Assembly: GCF_015355755.1 (NCBI RefSeq) | Contig: NZ_JACVEE010000002.1 | Location: 1,426,001 to 1,490,000 of the forward strand | Source: Nocardia sp. XZ_19_385 | Lineage (GTDB): Bacteria > Actinomycetota > Actinomycetes > Mycobacteriales > Mycobacteriaceae | DNA length: 64,000 nt | Direction of reading: 5' to 3' | Shown: positions 35,701 through 43,413 of the stretch, in pieces | How positions within the stretch are numbered: position 1 is the stretch's first letter | Layout: the number at the start of each line of letters is the position of its first letter | The notes under the pieces: model-generated | What the model saw: only the letters and a program-made list of their open reading frames with translations | Told to the model about the DNA's origin: nothing | Database searches by the model: none | Translations under genes and position numbers: made by a program

Positions 35701-36708
35701 GTGGAAGCGTCGACCGTGCTGCTGTTGCCGAAGTTCACCACCGTCGCCGACGGCGCCTTCCTGGCCGACGACACCATGATCGCCAGCTACGAACTCGGCG
35801 GCGGCTGGCTGCGGATCGGGGAGGCGAAGGTCGGCAAGCGGGCGTTCCTCGGCAATTCCGGGATGACCGCGCCGGGCCGCCGGGTGCCGAAAAATGGCTT
35901 GGTGGCTGTACTTTCGGCCGCGCCGTCGAAGGCGAAAGCCGGTTCCTCGTGGCTGGGTAGCCCGCCCGTCCGGCTGCGCCGCGCATCGGAAAGCGCCAGC
36001 ACCGAGCGCACTTTCGACCCGCCCGCCCGCTTGCGCATAGCCCGCGGCATCGTCGAAACCTGCAGGCTGATCCCGGTATTCGTCACCTTCGCGATCGGCC
36101 TCGGCGTGATCTTCACGCTGGCCTGGCTGGCGCAGACCTTCGGCCACCTGATCGCGGCCCTGCTCAGCGGCGGGGTGCTGCTGCTTGCCGGTGCGGTCGC
36201 CTGCGCCAGCGCGGTGGCCGCGAAATGGCTTCTGGTGGGCCGAATCCGGGCCGGGGAGCATCCGCTCTGGAGTTCGTTCGTGTGGCGCAACGAGGTGGCC
36301 GACACCTTCGTCGAGACCGTTGCCGCGCCCTGGTTCGCCCGCGCCGCGACCGGCACGCCCGTACTCAATTTGTGGCTGCGGGGGCTCGGCGCACAGATCG
36401 GCCGCGGGGTATGGTGCGAGTCCTACTGGCTACCGGAGGCTGACCTGGTGACTCTCGGCGACGGCGCGACCGTGGAACGCGGTTGTGTGGTGCAAACCCA
36501 CCTGTTCCACGACCGCATCATGGCGATGGACACCGTCACCCTCGAGCCCGGCGCCACCCTCGGCCCGCACTGCGTCGCGTTGCCCGCCTCGCGCATCGGC
36601 GCGGGCGCCACCATCGGGCCCGCCTCGCTGGTGATGCGCGGTGATTCGGTGCCGCCGTCGAGCCGGTGGTGGGGCAACCCGATCGCTCCGTGGTCCGGTG
36701 ACCGCTGA
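32797..36708 (+). CDS. Pls/PosA-family nonribosomal peptide synthetase (poly-amino-acid synthetase type)
   Basis: A 1303-residue protein, start ATG 32797 with AGGA upstream. The adenylation domain spans about residues 20-520: FTSGSTGTPKGVAVTH (A3), NTYGPTEATVV (A5), YRSGDLVR (A7), DDQIKLGGRRIELGE (A8), TSGKVDRNALPWP (A10). The carrier domain carries DFFDLGGGSLAAAQ, with Ser552 for phosphopantetheine. There is no classical condensation or thioesterase domain. Instead, pairs of membrane helices (about 607-680, 840-912, 1085-1150) alternate with three left-handed beta-helix, acyltransferase-like regions. This is the build of epsilon-poly-lysine synthetase (1319 aa). The product is predicted to be a short isopeptide-type polymer of a basic amino acid; the monomer cannot be read safely. 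Confidence 0.9.
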   Translation: MLQPEVDAVAGGDALSNPLLRGTLAPPARTLADILAATADTYPDAPAIDDGTTVLGYAELLAEVDTVVGRLAAAGVRAGDRVGVRMPSGSSDLYVAILAVLHAGAAYVPVDADDPDERARLVFGEARVSAIVTGAGIESTGVETATTARESTELPTPADDAWIIFTSGSTGTPKGVAVTHRNAAAFVDAEARLFLQDAPIGPDDRVLAGLSVAFDASCEEMWLAWRHGACLVPAPRALVRTGADLGPWLVRREISIVSTVPTLAATWPAEALDSVRLLIFGGEAVPPELAEKLAGNGNSETVREVWNTYGPTEATVVACAALLNGKWPVRIGLPLDGWDLTVVDAEGNPVGEGESGELVIGGVGLARYLDPAKDAEKYAPLASVGWERAYRSGDLVRNDREGLVFLGRADDQIKLGGRRIELGEIDNALQHLPGVTGAAAAIRTTKAGNKILVGYLTGPDDGFDAARARAILAEQLPAPLVPRLAVVAELPTRTSGKVDRNALPWPLPKNKDPDADTVLSSTAQWVAGLWDSILGAEATGPDTDFFDLGGGSLAAAQLVAALRERYPHVAVADLYDHPRLGALADFLDASAPVEAVDERVVRPTPLSAQLFQVLATIPLTTLTGLQWLTWLGIVGNIAARSGALPWLPHLSWWWALVAFLLFISPPGRMLLCVIGSRVLLRGVEPGSYSRGGWVHLRLWTAVRLSEASGAENLSGAPWMVPFARSLGAKIGQGVDLHTLPPVTGMLELGDGCSIEPEVDLSGYWLDGDLVHIGPITIGPGAVVGARSILLPGTKIGKNAEIAPGSAVSGKVKAEQEWGGSPAVKVGKAQHRWPDTTPPRAAHWVLIFGITSMVLAAVPIIGLGTGGVFIAWWVRDTPTLTAGLARAFAILPVAVLLSLGVYAAVTILAVRLFSIGLKEGYHPVRSRVGWQVWSTERLLDSARTFLFPLYASLLTPIWLRLLGAKIGKRVEASTVLLLPKFTTVADGAFLADDTMIASYELGGGWLRIGEAKVGKRAFLGNSGMTAPGRRVPKNGLVAVLSAAPSKAKAGSSWLGSPPVRLRRASESASTERTFDPPARLRIARGIVETCRLIPVFVTFAIGLGVIFTLAWLAQTFGHLIAALLSGGVLLLAGAVACASAVAAKWLLVGRIRAGEHPLWSSFVWRNEVADTFVETVAAPWFARAATGTPVLNLWLRGLGAQIGRGVWCESYWLPEADLVTLGDGATVERGCVVQTHLFHDRIMAMDTVTLEPGATLGPHCVALPASRIGAGATIGPASLVMRGDSVPPSSRWWGNPIAPWSGDR

Positions 36709-38042
36709 TGGCGGCGAAGTTCTACGAGCCGCCGATCGATGAATACCTGCCGCAGAACGGCAACCGCGGCTACCGCGTCTCGCGCTACGAGCTGGACCTG
36801 GTCTACAAGGTCGCCAGCAATCGGCTGACCGGGCGCGCCGATATCACCGCCGTCACCACCGCCGCCCGGGATCGGTTCGCACTGGATCTGTCCCAATCGC
36901 TCACTGTCACCAAGGTTTCCATCAACGGCGCGAAGGTCGCGAAGTACGCGCACCAGAACGGCAAACTGGTGATCACGCCGACGCAGAAGATCCCGGCGGG
37001 CGGCGCACTGGTGCTGGCCGTGCAGTACGCGGGTGTGCCGAAACCGGTGCGCGGCCCGTGGGGTGAGGTCGGCTGGGAGGAACTGACCGAGGGCGCGCTG
37101 GTGGCCAGCCAGCCCAACGGCGCCGCCTCCTGGTTTCCCTGCGACGATCATCCGAGTTCCAAAGCCAGCTACCGCATTTCGATCACCACCGACAGCCCGT
37201 TCTACGCCCTCGCCAACGGCAAGCTGCTGCGCAAGCAGACCAGGGCGAGCCAGACCACCTGGGTGTACGAGCAGACCGAACCGATGGCGACCTATCTGGC
37301 GACGATTCAGATCGGGCCGTATCAGCGGTATCGGGTCGGCCCTATGCAGAGCCCGGTACCGATGCACGCGGTGCTGCCGGCCCGGCTGCGCCTGCACTTC
37401 GAGCACGACTTCGCGCGCCAGCCCGAGATGATGGAGCTGTTCACCGAACTGTTCGGGCCGTACCCTTTCGAGGCCTACACCGTGCTGGTCTCCGATGACG
37501 ACCTGGAAATCCCCATTGAGGCGCAAGGGATTTCGGTGTTCGGCGCGAACCACTGCGACGGACGACGCGGGGCCGAGCGCCTGGTGGCGCACGAACTGGC
37601 GCACCAGTGGTTCGGCAACAGCCTCACCATCCGGCAGTGGCGCGATATCTGGCTGCACGAGGGGTTCGCCTGCTACGCCGAATGGATCTGGTCGGAGGCC
37701 TCCGGCGGCCCCACCGCCGACCAGCAGGCCCGCGCGGCCCGGCACAATCTGGCGCGGCAGCCGCAGGACATCCTCGTCGGCGACCCCGGTCCGCTGCGCA
37801 TGTTCGACGACCGCGTGTACAAGCGCGGTGCGCTGACCCTGCACGCGCTGCGCCTGGAACTCGGCGATCTCGCGTTCTTCGATCTGCTGCGGGACTGGAC
37901 CATCCGCTACCAGCACTCCTCGGTCGACACCGAGGAGTTCACGGATCTGGCCGGGCATTACAGCTCGCTGCCGCTACACGCGCTGTGGGACAGCTGGTTG
38001 CGTCGCGAGCCACTGCCCGCGCTGCCGCCGCCTACCCGCTAG
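36708..38042 (+). CDS. M1-family zinc aminopeptidase
   Basis: A 444-residue protein whose ATG overlaps the synthetase stop (TGATG). Zinc ligands are HELAHQWFGN (H295, H299) and E318 in LHEGFACYAEW. The exopeptidase motif is altered: instead of GAMEN, the sequence before the zinc site reads PIEAQGISVFG. The helical C-terminal domain of aminopeptidase N is missing, so only the N-terminal beta and catalytic domains are present. No signal peptide is seen. Tight coupling with the Pls-type gene suggests it cleaves, trims or gives resistance to the polymer; polymer-degrading metallopeptidases accompany pls in producers. Confidence 0.88.
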   Translation: MAAKFYEPPIDEYLPQNGNRGYRVSRYELDLVYKVASNRLTGRADITAVTTAARDRFALDLSQSLTVTKVSINGAKVAKYAHQNGKLVITPTQKIPAGGALVLAVQYAGVPKPVRGPWGEVGWEELTEGALVASQPNGAASWFPCDDHPSSKASYRISITTDSPFYALANGKLLRKQTRASQTTWVYEQTEPMATYLATIQIGPYQRYRVGPMQSPVPMHAVLPARLRLHFEHDFARQPEMMELFTELFGPYPFEAYTVLVSDDDLEIPIEAQGISVFGANHCDGRRGAERLVAHELAHQWFGNSLTIRQWRDIWLHEGFACYAEWIWSEASGGPTADQQARAARHNLARQPQDILVGDPGPLRMFDDRVYKRGALTLHALRLELGDLAFFDLLRDWTIRYQHSSVDTEEFTDLAGHYSSLPLHALWDSWLRREPLPALPPPTR

Positions 38043-38076
38043 AAGACCAGGTAGCGCGCGGCCAGCTCTCGGACAA

Positions 38077-38568
38077 TCAGACGGGGGCGAGCCAGGTGCC
38101 CCACGGGGTGTTGCGAACTATCGAGAAGATCACGACCAGGATAGCCACGACCACCATCGCGGGCCGGTTGACCTGCGGGAGCGTCAGTCGTTGCCCACGC
38201 CAGGCGCGCATGGTCCACATGCCGACAAACCAGGCGAAGGTGAGCAGCAGCGGGATCGCGATCAGATTGCTGTGCAGCGAATCGATGATCCGGCCGTCGG
38301 TCAGGTTGTGGATCGCGCGCATGCCGCCGCAGCCGGGGCAGTAGATCCCGGTGAGCGCGTAGACGGGGCAGAGCCCGTAGGACCCCTCCACGTGCGGATC
38401 CCGGAAGTGCAGCAGCGCAACGGCTCCGATACCGGCGGCCGCGGTGACCAGCGGCGCGGGCAGCGCGCGCCAGCCCGAATACTTCGCCGGGTGCGGGGCC
38501 GGTCCGGAGGCGAGGTGCGTGCTGTTCACAAGCAACAACGGTAGCCGCGCCGCCACCCTTGCCGCCAT
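38077..38568 (-). CDS. DUF2752 membrane protein
   Basis: A 163-residue protein, start at ATG 38568. The family signature YCPGCGGMRAIHNLTDGR lies between the first and second hydrophobic segments; further helices are SLHSNLIAIPLLLTFAWFVGM and MVVVAILVVIFSIVRN. Its function is unknown; the conserved CPxCG suggests metal or redox chemistry in the membrane. It converges with the M1 peptidase gene. Confidence 0.85.
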   Translation of the reverse strand: MAARVAARLPLLLVNSTHLASGPAPHPAKYSGWRALPAPLVTAAAGIGAVALLHFRDPHVEGSYGLCPVYALTGIYCPGCGGMRAIHNLTDGRIIDSLHSNLIAIPLLLTFAWFVGMWTMRAWRGQRLTLPQVNRPAMVVVAILVVIFSIVRNTPWGTWLAPV

Positions 38569-38576
38569 GCGATCCG

Positions 38577-38954
38577 CTACTCCGGTTGCGCGAACCGCAG
38601 GATATTGCCGAACGGATCGGTCAGAGCGAACCCGGGCCCGCCCGGACCGTCTTCCGGGCAGCCAGGTTTGGCGTACCGGTACTCCTTCCGCGCGAGTTCG
38701 GCATGGAAGGCATGGATGTCGTCGACCGCGACCCACACCACCGACCCGGGCGTGCCGTCGCCGTGGTGCTCGCTCAGGTGCAGCTTCGCCGCGGACCGCG
38801 ACACCTGGGCGTAGAGCGGGAAATCATCGCCGAACCGGTGCTCCCAATCGACGGTGAAGCCGAGATAGTCGCGGTAGAACTCGTAGGCCTTGGCCACCTC
38901 GAACATCCGCAGGACGGGTATCGGGGCCGCGAGGCCGATCTGCTCGGTCGCCAT
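38577..38954 (-). CDS. glyoxalase/bleomycin-resistance superfamily protein
   Basis: A 125-residue single-chain vicinal-oxygen-chelate fold from ATG 38954. IPVLRMFEVAKAYEFYRDYLGF opens the first beta-alpha-beta unit, KLHLSEHHGDG carries a metal-type His/Glu, and FALTDPFGNILRFAQPE closes the second unit. The specific activity (glyoxalase, dioxygenase or antibiotic binding) cannot be decided. It ends the leftward pair with the DUF2752 gene, 8 bp apart. Confidence 0.85.
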   Translation of the reverse strand: MATEQIGLAAPIPVLRMFEVAKAYEFYRDYLGFTVDWEHRFGDDFPLYAQVSRSAAKLHLSEHHGDGTPGSVVWVAVDDIHAFHAELARKEYRYAKPGCPEDGPGGPGFALTDPFGNILRFAQPE

Positions 38955-39152
38955 GCCGCGATCATGCCAGCGCGCACCGACAACCTCCGGAACATCTGGC
39001 GCTCCGGCATTTTCGGGCTCCAACGCATTTGTTCGCCGGACCGATTTTCGGGTATCCAACAGTTTGAGCCAGGATTTCCGTCATCGAGTGCTTGCACTAG
39101 CTAGCACGCAGCTTGCACTGTAGTGTGGCGGCAGACACAAAGGAGTGCTCGA

Positions 39153-40208
39153 ATGCTGGTCACGTCGATGAAGACGCTGGCAGGGGTCCGCGGCGCCGAG
39201 CCGCTAACCGCCGCCTACCGTGCGAGTTTGCGGTCTCGCACCTTTGCCACCGCGGCTTTGAACAAGCCCGCCACCCCGCCCCAGATCATCCCGGTGACCA
39301 CCGTGGACGGAGCCCGGCTCCGGGTGCACGCCTACGGCCCCGCGGACGGCGACGTGATCGTCCTGATCCACGGCTGGAGCTGCAGCATCGAGTACTGGAA
39401 CCCGCAGATCAACGCGCTCGCCGACCGGTATCGGGTGGTCTGTTACGACCAGCGCGGCCACGGTGCGAGCGACCTCGGCCGCCGCACCCCGAGTGCCGAC
39501 ACTCTCGCCGACGACCTCAGCACCGTCCTCGACGCGACCCTGCCGCGCGGCCGCCGCGCCGTGCTCGCCGGGCACAGCATGGGCGGAATCACCTTGCAGG
39601 CGTGGGCCGCTCGCTATCCGGAGCAGGTACGCGAGCGCGCTGCCGCGGTGTTGCTGGTGAACACGGCGGCGGGCGGCATCCGGTACGAGACCGATCTCCT
39701 ACCCCTGTTCAACAAGCCGCTGTCGGTGGCGAAGCGCCCGGTCACGTTGTTCGGCGCGGGCGTTCGCATGCCGATCATGCTGGCTGAGACAGTGCTTTCC
39801 GCGCCGGTGCCACTACCCGGGCTGTGGCCGGTCAACCTGATCTTCAAGAACCGGGTGATGGCCGCGACCGCCACCGCCGACGAGGTGAACTTCTCCTTCG
39901 GTGTCGTGCGCTCCTGCCGGCCGCTGGCCCGTGGCCTGCATGCCGCCGCACTCGCCGAAATGGACCTCGGCGCCGCCGCCGAGAATCTGACCGTGCCCAC
40001 CACCGTGATCGCGGGCGCGCACGACAAACTGCTGCCGGAACGGATGAGCCGCCCGATCGTCGAGGCGCTGCGCGGTGTCGGCAGCCTGGTCGACTACCAC
40101 GTCTGGCCGACCGGCCACCTCGGCAATGTCGAGGCCGCCGACCGGTTCAACGCCGAATTGGTCTCGCTCGTCGAGCGCACACGCCAGCGGACCGCTACCG
40201 CGGTCTGA
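39153..40208 (+). CDS. alpha/beta hydrolase
   Basis: A 351-residue protein from ATG 39153 (AGGAG eight bases upstream). Motifs: VIVLIHGWSCSIEYWNPQ (oxyanion), VLAGHSMGGITLQAW (nucleophile elbow), VIAGAHDKLLPERMS (acid), WPTGHLGNVE (His). There is no signal peptide. The substrate is unknown; similar proteins include epoxide hydrolase-like and lipase-like enzymes. A terminator with a 10-bp GC-rich stem follows. The promoter region has TTGCACTAGCTAGCACG. Confidence 0.88.
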   Translation: MLVTSMKTLAGVRGAEPLTAAYRASLRSRTFATAALNKPATPPQIIPVTTVDGARLRVHAYGPADGDVIVLIHGWSCSIEYWNPQINALADRYRVVCYDQRGHGASDLGRRTPSADTLADDLSTVLDATLPRGRRAVLAGHSMGGITLQAWAARYPEQVRERAAAVLLVNTAAGGIRYETDLLPLFNKPLSVAKRPVTLFGAGVRMPIMLAETVLSAPVPLPGLWPVNLIFKNRVMAATATADEVNFSFGVVRSCRPLARGLHAAALAEMDLGAAAENLTVPTTVIAGAHDKLLPERMSRPIVEALRGVGSLVDYHVWPTGHLGNVEAADRFNAELVSLVERTRQRTATAV

Positions 40209-40260
40209 GTTCGTTTCTCCTGGGGCGGTCAACGACGCCCGGCCCAGAAGTAACGCCACA

Positions 40261-40300
40261 GGAAAGCCCCGTAGCTCCTAGTGGAGTTGCGGGGCTTTCC
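40261..40300 (+). terminator. intrinsic terminator
   Basis: GGAAAGCCCCG (40261-40271) pairs with CGGGGCTTTCC (40290-40300), with an inner CTCC/GGAG extension, then TTGCTG. It lies between convergent genes and can serve both. Confidence 0.85.
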
Positions 40301-40315
40301 TTGCTGGGCAGGGGG

Positions 40316-40759
40316 TTACGCGGAGACGATGCCGCTGTATTCGTTCCAGGACCGGCCCTTGGATTTGCAGCCGAAGCTGCCGTGGAAACCGACTTCACAA
40401 CGTGCGCCCGCGAACTCGACGTAGGGACCCCACGCGCCGTCGCCGGTCTTGACGTCGTAGATGCTCGGGTTCCCGCCGGGCAGGGTGCGCGAGCCGGGGC
40501 TGAAGGTCGGGTGGGCGGGCAGCCACGGCTGGTCGATGACGATGTCGTTCACCGGAATCAGGACCGGGAAGAAGGTGTACTGCAGCCGGGCGGGGTCGGC
40601 GCCGAAGTCGCAACCCACGGTGCCGTCGGGCGCGATCGCGCAGTTGCGGCTGCCGACACTGAAGTAGACGGTGTCCGCGGCGTGGGCCGGCGCCGTCAGG
40701 ACGACCGGAGCCAGCGCGACAGCGGCTACTCCGGCAAGGGCTGTGATGGTCCGTTTCAT
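40316..40759 (-). CDS. small exported protein of unknown function
   Basis: A 147-residue protein with ATG 40759 and GAGGGAG upstream. A signal peptide (MKRTITALAGVAAVALAPVV) is cleaved near AHAAD. Four cysteines remain in the mature part (NCAIAPDG, GCDFGAD, RCEVGFHG, GCKSKGRS), suggesting two disulfides. This type of secreted protein is common in Nocardia and mycobacteria without a known role. Confidence 0.8.
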   Translation of the reverse strand: MKRTITALAGVAAVALAPVVLTAPAHAADTVYFSVGSRNCAIAPDGTVGCDFGADPARLQYTFFPVLIPVNDIVIDQPWLPAHPTFSPGSRTLPGGNPSIYDVKTGDGAWGPYVEFAGARCEVGFHGSFGCKSKGRSWNEYSGIVSA

Positions 40760-40858
40760 GAAAACTCCCTCGGTGAGATGGGTCCCCCCGCGGACAAACT
40801 GTGCTGTCTGTCGAGTCTCCCGAAGTATTCGTTTCAAACGGAATGACCAGATGGGACC

Positions 40859-41410
40859 TCAGTGGTCCAGTTCGGTCGGGCGATGGTAGCGGCCGTTGTA
40901 GTAGAGAAGCGGTGCGGCGGAGGGCTTTTCGTCGGTCTGATCGTGCACGCGGGTGACCAGCGCGACGACGAAGGTGTGGTCGCCGATCGGAATCAGCTGC
41001 TGGACAGTAGCTCTGAACCAGATCGGAGTGCCGTGCAGCACCGGCTCGCCGGTCGGCAGCGTGGTCCACAGCGAGTGATCGGTGAACCGCTGCTCGGCGC
41101 TGCGCGAGAACCGCTGCGCCAAGTGCTGCTGGTGTTCGCCGAGGATGTGCACGACCACCGATTCGGCGTTCAGCATGGCCTGGATGCTGGACGAGGTGTG
41201 CGCGATGTTGAACGAGATCAGCGGCGGTTCCAGCGACAGCGACGCGAACGAGGTGGCGGTGAAGCCGACCGGGCCGCTGGGGGAGTTGAGCGTGACGACG
41301 GTGACGCCGGCCGGATAGTGGCGCATGGAGGCGCGGTACAGCTCGGCGGTGATGCCGCTCAGGTCATCCGGGATCTCGATGCCGGTCTCGGGCGGTAGTG
41401 CTTCGGTCAC
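40859..41410 (-). CDS. flavin reductase-like domain protein
   Basis: A 183-residue protein, GTG start at 41410. The split-barrel FMN domain shows [20 protein letters not shown] sequence ([17 protein letters not shown]), [20 protein letters not shown], and [12 protein letters not shown]. It would supply reduced flavin to a monooxygenase or act as an FMN oxidoreductase. No partner oxygenase lies beside it. Confidence 0.9.
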   Translation of the reverse strand: MTEALPPETGIEIPDDLSGITAELYRASMRHYPAGVTVVTLNSPSGPVGFTATSFASLSLEPPLISFNIAHTSSSIQAMLNAESVVVHILGEHQQHLAQRFSRSAEQRFTDHSLWTTLPTGEPVLHGTPIWFRATVQQLIPIGDHTFVVALVTRVHDQTDEKPSAAPLLYYNGRYHRPTELDH

Positions 41411-41530
41411 ACGACGAAACTACGCCCAGATCGTCCGGGTTCGCGTGGGCGTGCCCGATCGTGGCTCCGCGACAACCCTGATGAGCTGTGGGTTCAGGGC
41501 AAGAAGTGATTCGATCCACGCCGAATCGAA

Positions 41531-41857
41531 CTAGCTGCGGTACTCCGGAAACCCGTCGCTGGGCCCGAGCATGGCGTCGATCCGGTCCCGGGTGACCCGG
41601 GCCAGCTCGCCCACCGTCCGCCCGGTCAGCGGCTCGTGCACCACCGCGTCGAGCGCCCGATCCAGATCGGATTGGGACAGGGCGAGTACCTCGACATCCG
41701 CCATGGCCAGCAGCGCGTCCCGATCCGGGAAGGGCCGGGCGTCGGCGAGCCGGGCGGCCCAGGTGACATTGGCGCAGCATTCGAACAGGGCGTGCACGGC
41801 GCGACCGCGAGTCAGGGTGTTGAAGCGGTCGAGTCCGATTCCTTGATGCATCAGCAT
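41531..41857 (-). CDS. short OHCU-decarboxylase-like protein, C-terminal motif missing
   Basis: A 108-residue protein from ATG 41857 (GGAGG five bases upstream). The first 70 residues resemble the uric-acid pathway enzyme 2-oxo-4-hydroxy-4-carboxy-5-ureidoimidazoline decarboxylase: HALFECCANVTWAARLADAR, PFPDRDALLAMAD and LSQSDLDRALDA. The family then needs HPRIG or HPDLAG, which is absent here; the sequence becomes VVHEPLTGRTVGELARV. The usual length is about 165. It is either a degenerate paralogue or a protein with another role. No other purine-breakdown genes are nearby. Confidence 0.55.
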   Translation of the reverse strand: MLMHQGIGLDRFNTLTRGRAVHALFECCANVTWAARLADARPFPDRDALLAMADVEVLALSQSDLDRALDAVVHEPLTGRTVGELARVTRDRIDAMLGPSDGFPEYRS

Positions 41858-41999
41858 GATGGCCTCCGACCCGTGGTGCAGGTTGCTGATGTGCCAATGA
41901 TCCGCCGCTCCGCCTGCCCGATACCAGCCGTATGGCAGCGATTTAGCGCAGGTTTTACACCGCGCGGACGGCATAGGGGCTGCGCAGTACGCTGTACAA

Positions 42000-42821
42000 A
42001 TGACTGACTGGAAGGCCTTCACCGTCGAGACCAAGGACCACGTCGCGCAGGTGACGCTGACCGGTCCCGGCAAGGGCAATGCCATGGGCCCGGATTTCTG
42101 GCGCGAACTCCCGCTCATCTTCATCGAACTGGACGCCGACCCCGAGGTGCGCGCCATCGTGCTCACCGGTTCGGGCAAGCATTTCTCCTACGGCCTGGAT
42201 CTGCCCGCCATGGCCGGCACCTTCGGCCCGCTGCTCGCCGAGAAGGCGCTCGCCGCGCCGCGCACCGATTTCCTCAAGGAGATCCGCAGCATGCAGGCCT
42301 CGGTGACCGCGGTCGCCGACTGCGGTAAGCCGATCATCGCCGCGGTCTCCGGCTGGTGCATCGGCGGCGGCCTGGACCTGATCGCGGCCGTCGACATCCG
42401 CTACGCCAGCGCCGAGGCCAAGTTCAGCCTGCGTGAGGCGAAGGTCGCCATCGTCGCCGATATCGGTTCGCTGCACCGGCTTCCGGGCATCATCGGCGAG
42501 GGCCATCTGCGCGAGCTGGCCTACACCGGCAAGGACATCGACGCCGCGCGCGCCGAGAAGATCGGCCTGATCAACGACGTGTTCGACGATCAGGAAGCCG
42601 CTCTGGACGCCGCGCACGCCACCGCGCGCGAGATCGCCGCGAACCCGCCGCTGGTGGTGCAGGGTGTGAAGGATGTGCTGGACCAGCGCGACAAGTCCGC
42701 CGTCGCCGAGGGCCTGCGTTATGTCTCGGCGTGGAACGCGGCATTCCTGCCGTCGGAGGACCTCACCGAGGCGATCCAGGCGGTCTTCGAGAAGCGGGAG
42801 CCGCAGTTCAAGGGGCGGTAA
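42000..42821 (+). CDS. enoyl-CoA hydratase/isomerase family, dienoyl-CoA isomerase-like
   Basis: A 273-residue crotonase-fold protein from ATG 42000. The first oxyanion part is GKHFSYGLDLPAM and the second is WCIGGGLDLIAAVDIRY. The stretch KFSLREAKVAIVADIGSLHRLP matches delta3,5-delta2,4-dienoyl-CoA isomerases, which keep the Glu and Asp in this loop. It should act on unsaturated fatty acids in beta-oxidation. Confidence 0.88.
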   Translation: MTDWKAFTVETKDHVAQVTLTGPGKGNAMGPDFWRELPLIFIELDADPEVRAIVLTGSGKHFSYGLDLPAMAGTFGPLLAEKALAAPRTDFLKEIRSMQASVTAVADCGKPIIAAVSGWCIGGGLDLIAAVDIRYASAEAKFSLREAKVAIVADIGSLHRLPGIIGEGHLRELAYTGKDIDAARAEKIGLINDVFDDQEAALDAAHATAREIAANPPLVVQGVKDVLDQRDKSAVAEGLRYVSAWNAAFLPSEDLTEAIQAVFEKREPQFKGR

Positions 42822-42863
42822 AGCCCAGGAAATCGTTTGCCCTTTCCTTTCGCCATGCGTACT

Positions 42864-42897
42864 ACTTGTATCAAGCAACTAATTGATTGATGCAAGT
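42864..42897. promoter_or_regulatory. MarR-type inverted repeat
   Basis: ACTTGTATCAA (42864-42874) and TTGATGCAAGT (42887-42897) are complementary at 10 of 11 positions. The repeat ends 12 bp before the marR start and overlaps its likely promoter, which suggests autorepression. Confidence 0.75.
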
Positions 42898-42909
42898 AAA
42901 GGTGGTCCG

Positions 42910-43413
42910 GTGGACCTTGACGGACAGGCAGTCGACACGATCGCGGTGCAGCTCACCCGGCTGCAGCGCCTGCGCGAGCGCACCGCGGTCCAGGTCCGCA
43001 ACACCTCCGGGGTAGATCCGGCGGCCTTCGCGATCCTGTTCCGGCTGCTGTGCGACGGCCCGATGCGGTCGGGCGCGCTGGCCGACGCGCTGTACTCCGA
43101 CGCCTCGACGATCAGTCGTCAAGTGGCGCAGCTGGTGGAACGCCAATTGCTGCGGCGCACCGCCGATCCGGCCGACGGCCGGGCCTCGGTGCTCGTGGTC
43201 ACCGACCGGGGGCGCGAGGTCGCCGAGGAGATCCGGCTGCGCCGCCGAGCCAACCTCACCCGGGTAATGGCCGACTGGTCGCCGGAGCACCGGACGCAGT
43301 TCGCGGAGCTGCTGCGGCAGTTCGTCGACGACTTCGACCGGGTCCGGCCCAGCATGGTCGCCACCGCGATCGCCGCACACGCGAACGAGAGTGAAACGGA
43401 GCGAGTTTCTTGA
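42910..43413 (+). CDS. MarR-family transcriptional regulator
   Basis: A 167-residue protein. GTG 42910 (VDLDGQAVDTIAVQL) is chosen, with AAAGGTGG five bases upstream; TTG 42883 would lie inside the operator. The winged helix contains RSGALADALYSDASTISRQVAQLVERQLL and the wing ADGRASVLVVTDRG. Its stop overlaps the exporter start (TTGA at 43410-43413). It is the probable repressor of the exporter, released by a toxic ligand. Confidence 0.92.
   Translation: MDLDGQAVDTIAVQLTRLQRLRERTAVQVRNTSGVDPAAFAILFRLLCDGPMRSGALADALYSDASTISRQVAQLVERQLLRRTADPADGRASVLVVTDRGREVAEEIRLRRRANLTRVMADWSPEHRTQFAELLRQFVDDFDRVRPSMVATAIAAHANESETERVS

Noticed and set aside
34315..36261. 648-codon minus-strand frame opposite the Pls-type synthetase
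   Set aside because: It has no domain; the plus-strand protein has all adenylation, carrier and membrane features.
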